From Pipra filicauda (lineage: Eukaryota > Chordata > Aves > Passeriformes > Pipridae), in assembly GCF_003945595.2 (NCBI RefSeq), contig NW_024104315.1, forward strand, positions 434,001 to 498,000: a stretch of 64,000 nt of DNA, in the 5' to 3' direction. The number at the start of each line of letters is the position of its first letter. Positions within the stretch are counted from its first letter, which is position 1. Positions 24,734 to 36,683 of this stretch are shown in pieces. The notes under the pieces are model-generated. The model had not been told where the DNA came from. It ran no database searches and saw nothing but the letters and a program-made list of their open reading frames with translations. The position numbers were made by a program, and so were the translations under genes.

Positions 24734-26512
24734 AAAGCTCACTTAGTTACTATCTTTTCTTTTTAATTTTTTTTTTACTTTTACTCTTAATTTTATTCTT
24801 GCCAAGGGTGGGCAGGTAAAACTGCAGGAGATGTTTGTGCCCCTCCCACTGGGTACCACTTCAGAGCTGTGCATTCATTCCTTGGAGACAGAAATCCCTT
24901 CTGAGGAAAGGAGTGAAAATGCAAATCCATAAACCCAAACTATTCTCTGCATTAAATCCATTACTTAATGGAATAAACTTCACCTTTTGCCAAAAATAAA
25001 ATAGGTACAGAAACACAGTTCTCTCTTCTAATTGTGATACTTGGTTATGGGGAGAGAGGTGTGTGTATATTAAACAGGAGCAAAGGCCTATTTTAGGAGT
25101 CAGACTTTAAGGGAAGTTTTCAAAGCCTTGTAAAACTCAGTGACATGGCAGAATTATTCTGTTAGAGAATATTTGTGAACTAGAGAGTGTGGGTTTATAG
25201 ACCTTCTCTATAAAGCTATTTATCCATCTATAAGAATTTTACTTTTTATATTTCACTAGATAATGCAAATATGCAAATATATATATATAAATGTAATAAT
25301 ACTGACTTATAAACTGCCTGCAGAACAGATTACAGGAAATAAGAGTAAAAATGTCTCATCCTCCAGACAGGAAACTGTGATTCTTTGATGGGTGGTTGGA
25401 AGGATCTGGTTCCTCACTCCAGTATTTGTTGGAAAGTGAGATTTGCTTGGCCAGGGTGGCCTGTTGGGGCAGTTCAATCAAGACAACAGCTAAGAGCTGA
25501 TGAGATGTAATTAGCCAAATGTTTTAGGGTCAAGGGGTTCTTTCCTTAATTGGGAAAATGTTAGAACAGCCATGACAAAGGGCTGTTGTATCCACTTCCT
25601 GGCACTGCAAAGCCATGTCAGCACCTCCCAAAAGCTCCAACTGCAGGAGCACGTTCCCTAAAACAGCAGGAAACTCAACATTCCGTCCTTTGGTACCCTG
25701 GGCTGCCCTGAGCCTTCCCCAGGAGCCCAACTGCAGCTCCCAAGCCCTTGCTGGGTGAAGGGGACAGTGACAGCAGCTTTGGGAGCAGCAATGAGCTCTG
25801 AAAAATGTGTTCACCCATTGGAGTGAGGAGAAGGAGCATCAGGATAATCCTCCTCTTCAAAATTCAAATGCCTGACTGCCTTTTTACCAGTCCAGCCATC
25901 CAGCTGCTACCTGGCTAAGGCTGGGGGCTGGATTTAACCCAGGCAGGGTAATTCCACAGGGGTTAAGCCTTGTAACTTCTTTGCTCTGCTCTGCATCAGC
26001 ATTTGTCTCCTACTTTTCTCTGCTGGAAGCAGGAATACAAAAAAAGTACTTCCAGCTCAGCCACTGGATGATTTTTATCAGCTCATTTTAGTCAATAAAG
26101 AAAGAAGTCAATCACTCCTGGAAAATAGCACTTTCCAGGGCTGTATAAACCCAGGCAGTACAATCACAGGATAAATCAATAACTGCATTAATCAATAGGA
26201 TGTAAACTGCTGATCTCTGTGGATAAATTGTACTGGTGTAAGAAGGCTTTCAAATAAATTCTGAGCCCACTCAAACAGCACAGGCTTTAAATCTGCTGAG
26301 GGCAGTGGGACCCGGGAAAGATTTGTGCCGTTTCTCTTTAAAATCTCTGGGATAGCAAAGCTGCAGAATAATGTAATTAAATCATGTTAGTAATGCTCAC
26401 ACACTCACACACAAAGTTTACTGTAGTGAGAGCTCCAGAAAATATCCTTTCGCTCAAATCTACCTGGAACAGGAGGTTTCTGGGATTGTGTGGCACCTCC
26501 GGAGGAAAAGAC

Positions 26513-26752
26513 AGGGTGACTAAAGTGGTGAGACCCTGGCACAGGGTGCCCAGAGAAGCTGTGGCTGTCCCTGGATCCCTGGAAGTGTCCAAGGCCAGGT
26601 TGGACGGGGCTTGGAGCAACCTGGGCTAGTGGAAGGTGTCCCTGCCCATGGCAGGGGGTGCAACAAGATCATCATTAAAGTCCCTTCCAACCCAAACCAC
26701 TCTGTGATTCTATGATTTCTGTGATTTCTATGATTTCTGTGATTTCTGTGAA
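26513..26752 (+). mobile_element. CR1 LINE 3' end with expanded tail
   Basis: Standard plus-strand CR1 terminal block ('ttggacggggcttggagcaa', 'tgcccatggcagggggtgca') ending in repeated tgattctatga/tgatttctgtga units at about 26702-26750, a tail expansion. Confidence 0.93.
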
Positions 26753-28187
26753 GAGGAAGGAGTGCCCAGAGAAAAGAAGGGAAAGCTGAGCTGCCACCTG
26801 GTTATTTTACAGCCCCAAGAGCTGTAGGAGGTTTTGCCTCTCCAGGGATCTCCTTTTCTTATGAAACCTCCACCAAAGCATCTCAATTTTCATTTAACGT
26901 GTCACCATAACATAGTCCAATGTAGGGCCTTGGGACACAGGGCTTGTAAGGGAAAAATCAGGTTGTGCCTGAGGAGATGGGACTCCTGGCACCAGGCTGT
27001 CCCTCTGCTCCAGGAATGTGGCTGGAAAACCAGCAGGAGGAGGTAAACCAGGGAAATAATTCTGGAAAATTTGTGTTGGACTTTTCACTGCGGGTCTGAG
27101 CATGTTGTGCAGAAAGAAGGAGGTGATGAAAGCCATGGAGTTGTGCCCAACATGAGTGGGAATGCAGCAGGGACGGGCACAGGTGGTGGGGATGGGCTGA
27201 AGGGAGGTTTCAAGCTTTAGTGCAATAATTAATAGATGTGCTCTGAGCAGGTCGGGGTCACAGCAGCCCTTTCTGGCAGAGCAGGGACCAGAGCCAGGCA
27301 CGACAGGGCCTTAATTAACCTGGCCCACCTCCCACACCGGCTGTGGGAAGCTGGATTTACTCAAGTGCCACAATTCCAGAGCCTTAAATGTGTCTTCTAA
27401 AAAACTTCTGGTGTCCTTTTGTGCTTCAGAATTGCTCCGATTTGTCCTCTAAGGATGATGAACGTTCGTAGCTGGTTTTCAGTACTGAAATATATTGGTG
27501 TTACAGAATAGATTAAGTAAAGAAACAATAGATAACAGTGTGATTAATATGACATTTTAATTGCTACGTCAGGCATATTTTCAAGTATTAAGTCCTATGA
27601 ACTGATAGAAAAAAGTTCATATTAAAAAAAAACCAGAATGATTGAAGCCATTTAGAGGCCCTTGCTGGACCATGCTGTCAAAATGTCCAGCTGACCTTTT
27701 CCTCGTGGTAAATTCATCCAAGGGAGATTTTATACAAGCTATTTTAATTTGATTTCCCCACCCTCCCCCCTGGTTTTTGGATTAGATAATGGTCAGAGCA
27801 ACAGAAATGTCAAATCCTTACATGTACTCTGCAGATGGCCAGGGGCCATTCTATATGAAGTCTCTGCAACTTTATTTAAATTTTTAGAGACATTTCTGAA
27901 TGCATCATTTGCCACTCTTTCACATTTGCAGTTGGGAACAATCCTGGAAGTGTTATCCCTCCGTTAACTCCCAGGCAGGAGCAGAAGGTGGCACGTAGGG
28001 ATTGTCCCAGCTCAGTGGAGGTGGGATGGGTCACTCCCTGGCACCAACAATGCACAGACCATGGGTAGTGCCTGTTCCTACCCGAGCTGTGCTTTGGAGA
28101 GCTCCTCATCCTTTGGAGCAGCTCAACAGTCCCCTGTTGGTATCATCACTTCTCAATCCACACTCACCCAAAGGCAAAGACAGCCTT
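26753..28187. other. Intergenic, nothing recognised
   Basis: Open frames up to 135 codons (26894-27301, minus) lack domains, conserved motifs and splice context. Confidence 0.45.
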
Positions 28188-28403
28188 GGATTTTAGGAAG
28201 GAATTCTTCCCTGGGAGGGTGGTCAGGCCCTGGCACAGAATCCCAGAGAAACTGTGGCTGCCCCATCCCTGGCAGTGCCCAAGGCCAGGTTGGACAGGGC
28301 TTGGAGCAACCTGGGCTAGTGGAAGGTGGCCCTGCCCATGGCAGGGGGTGGCACTGGATGAACTTTACAGTCTCTTCCCACCCAAACCAGTCTGTGATTC
28401 CCT
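28188..28403 (+). mobile_element. CR1 LINE 3' end
   Basis: 'gggtggtcaggccctggcac', 'gttggacagggcttggagca' and 'cttcccacccaaaccagtct', ending gtgattc. Confidence 0.92.
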
Positions 28404-30605
28404 TTTGTTGTGGCTACGCCTGCACAGGCACTTGAGACATCAGATTTGGGAGCCCTGAGATGCAGCAGCTTTTTGCCACTTCAAGGGAAATTGTGAGGGA
28501 TGATCCTTGGAGGGGATGAAAACCATTGGTTTATTCAGAACAGGACAAGTTCTGCCTTATCTTTTGACCAGGGAAAGCAAAGATTTGGAAATGTGTTCCC
28601 TAAAGGGACAAAAACCCACGGAGGGGCTTGAGGAGGGAGCAGAGATCCCCCAAACCTCCCTGAGCAGGTGAATTCTCCCCTCCACACAGGCCCTGCAAAT
28701 CACCAGGGGGGAATTCTCTGTGACTGAGGTGCATTCACATATTAATACAATCTTTTTCCGCGTTTACAACCCATTTATTCCTAAGTGTGATTTAGAGCTC
28801 GGTGTCAAGTCGTCACCAGGGCAGAATTCCAACGGCACGCTGGAAACACTGAGAGTTTCTGCACTTCAGGATAATGTTGATTTAGGGGCTGGTGCAATAG
28901 CCCACATGGGCTATTTTATTTAGTTTCTTGCTATTCCTATTCAAAAATTGCCCCATAAAAAAGGGAGAAGGCGTTAAATAAAGTTTAAATGCTCATAAAT
29001 CTCAAAGAAACATCATGTTTGGAGTGAAGGGAAACGTTTGGATAGACTCAAAATTGCTTTTTTCATGGAGAAATGTTTTGTTGATGTGTTAAATTTAAAA
29101 GGAAAATCTCTGACTGTGAGTTTCTTTCATTTTTTGATACTTTGCTAAGGTTATCAAAAGAAAATAGGTATTACTGTTCCAGCTCTTTGAAAATTTTGGC
29201 TGTGATTTGATCTGGGACCTCTGAAGTGTGGTGATTTTAGATCTGATGCCTCTAAAATCTGGCAGAACTGGACCCAAGTTTTCCTAATTTGGGTACCTTT
29301 GAGTGGAGTGTTTAATTCATCTTCCTGGTTGCTAAAAATCAGGAGCTCTGCAGAGTTTTTTGTTTGACTTCTTCCACAGTTTTCATTTTGTCTTCTGGTT
29401 TGAGGGGATTTGTGCTGTTCCTATTTCTGCAGTTTTTCCTGCAACTATGAGTGACAAAACTACTTTTTGACCCTTTTTCTTCCTTTTTAATGAAGGCTGC
29501 CAGCCATGTGAACTCTTCCAGCATCAGTTGCTTTAATAACATTTTCACATAACATGGAAAGCTGGAATTCCACTGCTTTGGGCAGCTCAGACTCAGTTTG
29601 TCCTGGTGAGGCACCAAAAAAGAACTGGAGAGCTGAAGGGAAGAAAATGAACCTGCACAAGTTAGAGGGGTACAAGGATTTAGGGAGGATGGGCTGACAT
29701 TATAGCAATATTTAAAGGATAATTAAAATATAAATAAATATAAATATATTTATACAAATATAAATATTAATTTTAAATATAAATTTTTTAAAATTCTCCT
29801 AAAGAATGGTTGGAATTCCTCTCCTGAGGCAGAATATTCGCTTTTGAAGGGAGTTCAGCAAGGGAAGAGCTTCGCTCATGTTTTTGGTGTTCCTCAATTA
29901 TTCCATCCTTTCCAAAGGGCTGCTCTCATGAGAGTAACAAAACAAACCTGATGTAAAAATGATGAGGTTAAAGGGCCCGATTTGGCTCCTCCAGAGTGAG
30001 AAAAGGACCTCAGTGCTGCTCAGAGAACAGAGCACAGATCTGAAGAAGCGATTCATTGTTTGCTTCCACCGCCAGGAAAAAATGTTTTTACTTCATTAAG
30101 GTATTACCAGGATTTTTAATGCCACATCCACTTCTTTCTAAATCATTCTATTCTTTTGAAAAAGCTGTGTTAAACCTCTCCCTAATAACTCCTGTGATTA
30201 TGATCTTTGCAGAAATCCCAGAGGACAGGCTTCTAAAAGTGGCATTTTATTTCCAGAGCCTCCCGGTAATTAAGCATCTCTCAGACCTTCTGTATTCAGC
30301 TGCATGGAACTGCTCTGCAGAAAATCTCTTTTCACTCGAATAAAAAGATGTTTTGTGTAAACTTAAGGGAAGGATTTCAGTTCTGTTACGAAATACAAGG
30401 GTTTTAGGCTCAGTTTAATGAAGGAAAATAAAGTGTACTCTTTGCTTAATGGACACAAGGAGGTCTGTGAGTGAACAAAGGTCCTGCTGGAGACCTGATG
30501 GGAAGGGGTGATATAAAAAGCTCTTTTAAACTCAAACAAATCATTGTCACCTCTGTAAAATATTTTATTGAGTTCAGTGTGGGGATTATTGAACATCATC
30601 AGATG
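28404..30605. other. Intergenic, AT-rich
   Basis: Includes a TAAATA-rich tract at 29722-29790. No exon supported. Confidence 0.45.
29722..29790. repeat. (TAAATA)n low-complexity tract
   Basis: AT-only degenerate TAAATA/TATAAA units. Confidence 0.88.
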
Positions 30606-30672
30606 TAAGTGATCTTAAAGGTCCCTTCCAACCCAAATCATTCTGTAATTCTATGATTCCATGATTCTATGA
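30606..30672 (+). mobile_element. CR1 3' terminal scrap (plus)
   Basis: 'aaaggtcccttccaacccaa' followed by attctgtaattctatgattc tail repeats. Confidence 0.9.
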
Positions 30673-30773
30673 AGTGATATTTGCTTCCTGTGGTTTTGCA
30701 ATTTTTTAATCATTTTTCATTTTATTTTATGGCATTTCCCCTGGAAGTCCAACTTATGGGGTCTGTGAGTGAT

Positions 30774-30826
30774 TATAGAATCCTAAAATGGTTTGGGTTG
30801 GAGGGGACCTTAAAGAGGTACCAAAG
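30774..30826 (-). mobile_element. CR1 3' terminal scrap (minus)
   Basis: 'atggtttgggttggagggga' and 'ccttaaag' with a tagaatcc head. It is inverted relative to the scrap at 30606-30672 and 100 bp from it. Confidence 0.9.
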
Positions 30827-31642
30827 TTTTGGCAGCTCCCTCTAGGAATTCACATTTTAGACTCTCTCCCTGTCAATTTGGCCTCCCACACTCATGGATA
30901 AGAAATATATTTATTATGCTGTTTGAATAATTATCAGGTACAGATGAACCTCTCTTCTTTTACTCATTCATGTGCTTGGACATCACCACCCACATTCAGA
31001 GAGATTCTTTTAAAAAATATTGGGAGGGTTAGGGTGTTATAAAAGGAGGTTTCATTCAGGTCTGGTTCAAGGCTTGCTGATGCCACAGAAAGACTTTTTC
31101 TGGAATTCAATGGGCTTTGGGTTGGTACATTTGATTCTTTTTATTCAAGTTTCCCATTTCTATAGAAAAAAGTCCAAATAATGCATTTTACAACACCCTC
31201 TCTAATGCAGATGAGTGTAAAAAGTAAACAAATAGCTTTTATTTAATTGAAAATTGTTGGGTTTTTTTAACAGGTTACATTGAAGAACAGGAGATAAATA
31301 ATATCCACATCACAAGAAACTGCAACTCTCTTCTTGCCTCAGTTCTAGCAGCTTAGCACAGCCTTTCATGTTTGACACACCATTAAATGGGGTTTCAGTA
31401 AGAACTACTTGTAAAAAATTTGAGACCACCCTCCTTGTAATCCCAAATTACCTTTGGCACCGCTCCATTTAATTAATGAATGTACATTTATCCAGTCATT
31501 TCAAAGCTTATTTTCAAAAATTCAGGTCACATTGATAACATTTCCTTAATGACAGACCACTTGTACCTCCCTCCCCCAGCCCCACTTGGTTCTTTACCAG
31601 GAATGTTGGTCATGGTGAAGTATTAAGATAAAATCTACAGGT
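30827..31642 (-). other. Likely CNTN6 3' UTR or immediate downstream DNA
   Basis: AT-rich, repeat-free sequence directly after the CNTN6 stop. It contains three candidate minus-strand AATAAA signals, so some of it may be transcribed as 3' UTR. The boundary cannot be fixed from sequence. Confidence 0.4.
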
Positions 31643-31648
31643 TTTATT
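31643..31648 (-). promoter_or_regulatory. Candidate polyadenylation signal for CNTN6 (AATAAA)
   Basis: On the minus strand AATAAA lies about 35 bp after the CNTN6 stop codon. Used alone it would give an unusually short 3' UTR. Further AATAAA hexamers follow at 31238-31243, 31139-31144 and 30910-30915, any of which could be the main site. Sequence alone cannot choose between them. Confidence 0.3.
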
Positions 31649-31682
31649 GTTAAAAGTCCATGGTTGAGCTTTGCTTTAATCA

Positions 31683-31783
31683 TCAAGGAAAAGGGGTTAC
31701 AAGAACAGAACTCAACAGCAGGGTCCCAGATGCCAATATATGGTTTAGCCTTTGGGATGCTTTTGTTGCTCCAGAGCTTAAAC
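31683..31783 (-). CDS. CNTN6: CNTN6 terminal coding exon: GPI-attachment tail and stop
   Basis: 101 bp of coding sequence ending in TGA at 31683-31685. After the split serine it encodes LSSGATKASQRLNHILASGT and then LLLSSVLVTPFP. A small-residue cluster (S-S-G-A or A-S) suitable as the omega site, a short polar spacer and a roughly 18-residue hydrophobic end make a standard GPI-transamidase signal, as expected for a contactin. The acceptor is TCTGCTTCTGTTTCTACAG, with a strong polypyrimidine tract. SLSS matches human CNTN6, but the rest of the tail does not resemble it. This exon is too short to stand out as an ORF and was placed by acceptor, phase, SLSS match and hydrophobic tail. Confidence 0.88.
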
Positions 31784-31901
31784 CTGTAGAAACAGAAGCA
31801 GATAGAGGTAAATTTGTGTCAAAAATTACTTTTTATTATGCATTCTGACATAACCATAATAATTGTCCTATTTTCAAAATGAAACATTGGCCACAAATAT
31901 T

Positions 31902-31922
31902 ATATTTATTTATTTATTTATT
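31902..31922. repeat. (TTTA)n in the last CNTN6 intron
   Basis: About five TTTA units, 120 bp upstream of the terminal exon's acceptor. Confidence 0.9.
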
Positions 31923-32421
31923 AAGTTGTAGTAGCACTTCCATGGAGTGAGGGTTTGAATTATCTCCAATAACGAATATTTACTTTTAGGAGGGGCTTGT
32001 TGCAAAACTAACTATTATAAATATATATATATTATATTAAAATGCTCCATTTTTCATGAAGAATAGGGTATTTCTGGGAGCTAAGGCTGGATCTTGGGCC
32101 ACCCCACCCCAACCATAGAGCAGGGCTGGGCTTCTCTGTCCCAGCAGAGCTCCAGAGCTGTGTGAAAGCTGCAGTTTTGACTTCTCATTTGGCAAGAAAT
32201 CTCATTTCTTTTTCCTTCCCTGAGCACTGCGGGCAAGGGGAGATGGAGAACCACACCAAAAACAGGGTGTTTCTCCTCCACTGAATCTCAGAGTATCAGA
32301 GACTCACCAGGAGGGAGGACTCCTCTGGCCACGGGAAGGCTGTTAATCTGTTGTACTTGGAGGCACAGATTTCTTCTTATGCAACAGCATTCAGAGAGGA
32401 ATAAAAAAATGTCTCACTTAC

Positions 32422-32590
32422 TTGATATTTTTGGAATCCTAATTTCCTCGCTGCTGCTGCCATCCCCACCATCACTGACTGTTCTGATTTCTATGAGATA
32501 ATCTTCTTCAAACGGGACCAGAAGTTCAGCTGAAGTGTTGTTTGTCTCCAGGATATGTGCTTTGCTGTGTCTGTTTTGTCTGTACAAAAT
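32422..32590 (-). CDS. CNTN6: CNTN6 exon: second half of FN3 domain 4
   Basis: 169 bp, 56 codons plus one base. It reads [20 protein letters not shown], then [20 protein letters not shown], then [16 protein letters not shown]. The E-D-Y-x-I-E-I and [14 protein letters not shown] motifs close the last FN3 domain in contactins. NNTS is a sequon. Acceptor CTTCTCCTTAG, donor GTAAGT. The final A joins GT of the terminal exon to give serine. Confidence 0.97.
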
Positions 32591-32817
32591 CTAAGGAGAA
32601 GTGGAGTGGAAAACAAGAGTTATTTAATTTATTTTTAAGTTTTAATGTTGATTTTGGCTTTGTTTGTTTTTTTTTGCTTGAGAGATTCTTCTGTCGTGTC
32701 CCAAAGTTTTCAGAGCACTTTCAGCATCCTGAAGAGCATTAAAAGCGATTTACAACATGGAAATATATTCTACAGGATTTTTTGGTGGATATCACAACAG
32801 GCATTTATCCCAAATTT

Positions 32818-32960
32818 CATAAAATCTCACAGGATGGTTGGAACCTTAAAGATAATCCAGTGCCACCCCCTGCCATGGGCAGGGACACCTTCCACCAGCC
32901 CAGGTTGCTCCAAGCCCTGTCCAACCTGGCCTTGGACATTTCCAGGGATGAGACATCCCC
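32818..32960 (-). mobile_element. CR1 LINE 3' end in CNTN6 intron
   Basis: 'ccccctgccatgggcaggga', 'ccaacctggccttggacatt' and 'tccagggatgaga', same direction as CNTN6, within the 610-bp intron inside FN3-4. Confidence 0.93.
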
Positions 32961-33200
32961 AATTTCTCTCAGCAGAGCCTGTGTTTGCTCAGAGGGACCT
33001 TCTTAAAATTAGGATTGGGAAATCCTTATCCAATACACTTGTGCTCTTCTGTAAATATGGAAGTTGGACACACCTTTAAACAAGACTTCACTCTGCTACA
33101 ACTTTTTTATCCAGAACTCATCTGACAGCTCAAGAACTGCAAATCCCTGTTTTTACTGCTATTATAAACAACTTGTCTGATTAATGAGGTAAAGACTTAC

Positions 33201-33313
33201 TTTGTAGCCCAACACCTCTGACTCGTTCTCCATTGTCTTCACATGTTCCCAGTTCAAGCAGATTTTGGAATTTGTCAGCTTCCAGGCAATGTTTGCCGGG
33301 GGTTGACTCGGTG
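33201..33313 (-). CDS. CNTN6: CNTN6 exon: first half of FN3 domain 4
   Basis: 113 bp coding (P)[20 protein letters not shown], then [17 protein letters not shown]. It is almost identical to the remembered human CNTN6 segment and is typical of the P-P-S-Q-P-P linker that opens the fourth FN3 domain. MENES holds a sequon. Acceptor CTTTTAAAG, donor GTAAGT, phase 0 at the 3' end. The upstream intron is 3183 bp and contains a CR1 fragment at 35636-35768. Confidence 0.97.
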
Positions 33314-35635
33314 CTTTAAAAGAAAAAGATGCTGATAATCACAAGATACAAGTGAATATTAATTTGATGGTGTAGTTGAGTGAGCTGCTGACATGAGAGA
33401 AGCAAATGCATGGGGGATTCAAACCTAAAAGAGTGAAAAACCCACTTTCCAGTCCATCATTGCTCTTGTGTTACTCAGAATAAAGATCTATTCATAGCAC
33501 AGAACCATTTGCTGTGAGGGTTCACTTTCAAAATTAGGAACAGCCTGAGAGTGTCTGACAGTTCAAGTTATATTTGATGGATTTGGTTGAAGTAAAATGT
33601 TGTTCCTGTCTGTATTTTAATATACAAGAGGGTGTTTTGCTTTGTGGGTCTCAGTAAAAGCTCCAACTAAGAGCAAACAAGATTTTCATCAGCCATGAGG
33701 TTACAAAGAGCTGCACATTAAAGCCTCCACCTGATCCAGCAGGAAACATTGTAGGATTTTATAAATTCTCAGCACAATGGGCTGAGAGGAGCTTTTCAAA
33801 GGCTTTCTGTGCCTAAGTGCCAGGGCTTTGAAAATTTGCCTACAAGTGCCTGAAATCCCGGGTGAACATGGGAGGTGGAAACTGTGCCTTTGAGCTGCAG
33901 CTCAGGTTTGGAACATCATCATCTCCTGCTCTGTGCTGTGCCCTCCTGGACCTGCCAGGGAGGAGGGTGGCACTGGGGGGGGATGGGGTTACAGGAAATA
34001 AGGAGTTGAACAGAATTAAAAATAGGGGGAGAGATTTGGAGAAACACATTCTGAGCATCCCAGCCCTGACTCCAAAATGCTCAACCTCTGGAATCGTTCT
34101 CTTCTCCCTGTGGTTCCTATAGTTCATGATTTATGGATGCAACTTAGAAAACACTGGTTTTTTGGGAACATTCCACAATTTCTTTAATTTCCCATGGACA
34201 TAAAATAAACTGGTGGAGCCTGCTGGTTCATAACTCTCTGCCTCGTGATGGTGGAGAAGTTTAATCCATCCCACTGGAAGGGAAAGGAGGTGTTGGTGAA
34301 GCTCCCAGGTGAGTATCCATGGATGTCCTTCCATCAGCCACACTGCCAGTGTGGGACAAAGATTCCTTTTAATTTTGAAGGCATTTATATCCATTCACAT
34401 AGATAAAATAACAAATTTGTTTAAATGTTGCTTCAAACCTCTTAGTTGCTTTCAGCGAATGTTTTGTATAAGGAATTGGAGAGTAAAATAATCACAAGAG
34501 GTAAAGAATGTCAGATGCTTCATTGTGCTCTGAAAAGTCTTGAAATCACTCCAAAATGGGGGAATATTGACTTGGTCAAAGCTCTTTAGCATAGAAATTT
34601 AAAGATATCTTAATTTGTGGTCTTTGGGCTGAAAAACCACCGCAGGAGGATTTTCAAAACAAAATTACCTGGGTTTTTTTTAAGCCAGGAAACAGAATAA
34701 ATGGTAACACAGCACTTCCCCAAATCCATAGTAATATCCTCAAACAGAACCACGGCAAACAGGTCTAAGATTAGCAGATCATTTCCTCAATTAATTTCTT
34801 GTAATCAACATCATCAAGGAATAATAGGAGTGTCAAGTATCTGCTTAAGTTTATTAAGTTAATGAAGTTCCTCTCATGGTTTAGGTTACACTTGGCTTTC
34901 TTGCTGCACTGAGCTGAGCTTTATGCAGGCAAAATATCTCTAATATCCGTAAAATATAGATGTATTACAGGAATATATGCATATATTTGTAAAGCAAAAG
35001 GAAAAGCAAAGGAATTTTTGAACTCCACAAGTAAAGAAGCAGAAGGGAACAGCTCCTAATGGAGTTGTGTGTCCATGAAAGGACATCAATTCCACTTGCC
35101 TAAGTAGTTTTAACTTAAACCAGGATGTCAACTTAGACCTCAAATTGATCTTAGATAAGTATGTTTCAATCAGAATTGCACCTATCTGGCAAGAAGGATC
35201 ATTTCAGCTTTGCTTAGTCTCTGCAATAATGGGCTGCAGAGAATGTTGGGATCCTGGAGGCTGAGCAGGAAGACAGAGCTATTACTTTGGAGCTCCATCT
35301 CCTGCTGCAGATGCACATTGTTTGCATTCTCCTGACATATTATCTCATATTGAAAGTGCTTGCATCTCGCAGAGACAGAGCTTAAAAATTTAATCTATAT
35401 ATTTAAATATTAAAAAGGTTATTTTGACTTTAATTTTTAAATGAACCATTAGCACGAGCCCGAATTTGACAGCAGATAAAGTCGATGTAAAACAAAAGCA
35501 AATTTATTCCTTCTATGTCTTGTCATTCCACTGCCTTGTCTTTAACTTGTCTTTCTTATGCACAGAGGAATAGAGAGAAAAAATTCCAGAGACGAGTTCA
35601 TTTTCACTGAGAAATGGACTGTGAGAAGATTCACA
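33314..35635. other. CNTN6 intron, left part
   Basis: Part of the 3183-bp intron between FN3-3 and FN3-4. AT-rich. Open frames at 33840-34127 and 34131-34394 have no domain. No alternative exon seen. Confidence 0.6.
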
Positions 35636-35768
35636 AAATGACAGAATTTTTGGGATTGGAAGGGACCTTAAAGACCATCTCATTCCACCCCCTGCCATGG
35701 GCAGGGACACCTCCCACTATCCAAGGCTGCTCCAAGCCCTGTCCAACCTGGCCTTGGACACTTCCAAG
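35636..35768 (-). mobile_element. CR1 LINE 3' end in CNTN6 intron
   Basis: 'gaagggaccttaaagaccat', 'ccccctgccatgggcaggga' and 'cctggccttggacacttcca', the same direction as CNTN6. Confidence 0.93.
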
Positions 35769-36496
35769 GATAAGTTCTCTTTGAGTCCTTAAGAAATATC
35801 TTCTCTGGCTTTATTTGGATTTATTTTATTTACATTAAAGATGTTTCTGTGGTAATTAAAAGTCAATTAATTAATTTTACAAGTTGTTTCTTGTCCTGCA
35901 CTTGGAGTAATAGCCTGGAACAGCACATAGACAAAAGGAAAACTGGTGAAAGCTGGGAGAAATATTTCCCTTTCATGCAAAAGGGCTGATCAATTGTTTG
36001 CTGGGAAAATATAGTCCAAGGAAAAAAACACAGCACGAGGTTTGTTTCTACAATTGCAGAAAATCTTAAAAAAATAATGATTAAATAGCATTTATATGAA
36101 TTTATCCCTTATGCTGCCCTCTGTAATGCAGTTTAGAGGTCTCAAAAAAACTCTGGATTTGGAGCATTCAACAGTTTTCTTTAAAAAAACCAAAGCAGCA
36201 TATTCTCACACCCAAATTTATTGTTTGACCCGTGGAACATCTTTCCTTTATTGACTCTGCATGACTTTGAAATCCCCTGAAAGCGAGTCTCCTCTATCCC
36301 AATGGAAACAGAAATCCTTCCTGATGGAAGGACAAGAGGAAGCTCATTTCTTAGCCACGGATTTTGTTGTTTGATTTTATGATGAAGTTGGGGATCCGGT
36401 TTTCTTCGATATTGAAACATTTGACAGGGATGAGCTGAAATGTCACCGCCACACCCAGGAGTTTGGGACACTCATTGTACCAATTAAAGTACTCAC

Positions 36497-36683
36497 GTGA
36501 TTTTTTGGTGGTGACATTCACGGGGGGGCTGGAGGGCCCTGTCCCTGCAGTGTTGTAAGCTCTGACTGTTGTAAAGTACAATGTGTTAGCTCTCAATCCC
36601 GTGATGTTTTTGGCTGTTACATTCCCGCTGACTCTGACTTTCCCGGCTGTGCTTTCCTTGGGGTCGTCTGTCCAATATAAAAC
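36497..36683 (-). CDS. CNTN6: CNTN6 exon: second half of FN3 domain 3
   Basis: 187 bp, 62 codons plus one base. It encodes VLYWTDDPKESTAGKVRVSG, then NVTAKNITGLRANTLYFTTV, then RAYNTAGTGPSSPPVNVTTKKS. It carries three N-glycosylation sequons (GNVT, KNIT, VNVT). The WTDD-KES and VRVSGNVT-KNITGL segments are diagnostic of CNTN6, while the A-Y-N-x-A-G-x-G-P-S loop is common to all contactins. Acceptor ACTTTCCAG, donor GTGAGT. The last C completes a proline codon with the next exon. Confidence 0.97.

Larger units (their letters stand above)
23798..26512. other. Intergenic, AT-rich with simple repeats
   Basis: Contains a TTTTA-rich tract (24034-24088), an A-run at about 24230-24243 and a TA-rich stretch (24673-24733). 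Two adjacent ATGCAAAT octamers lie at 25263-25278. No gene seen. Confidence 0.45.
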
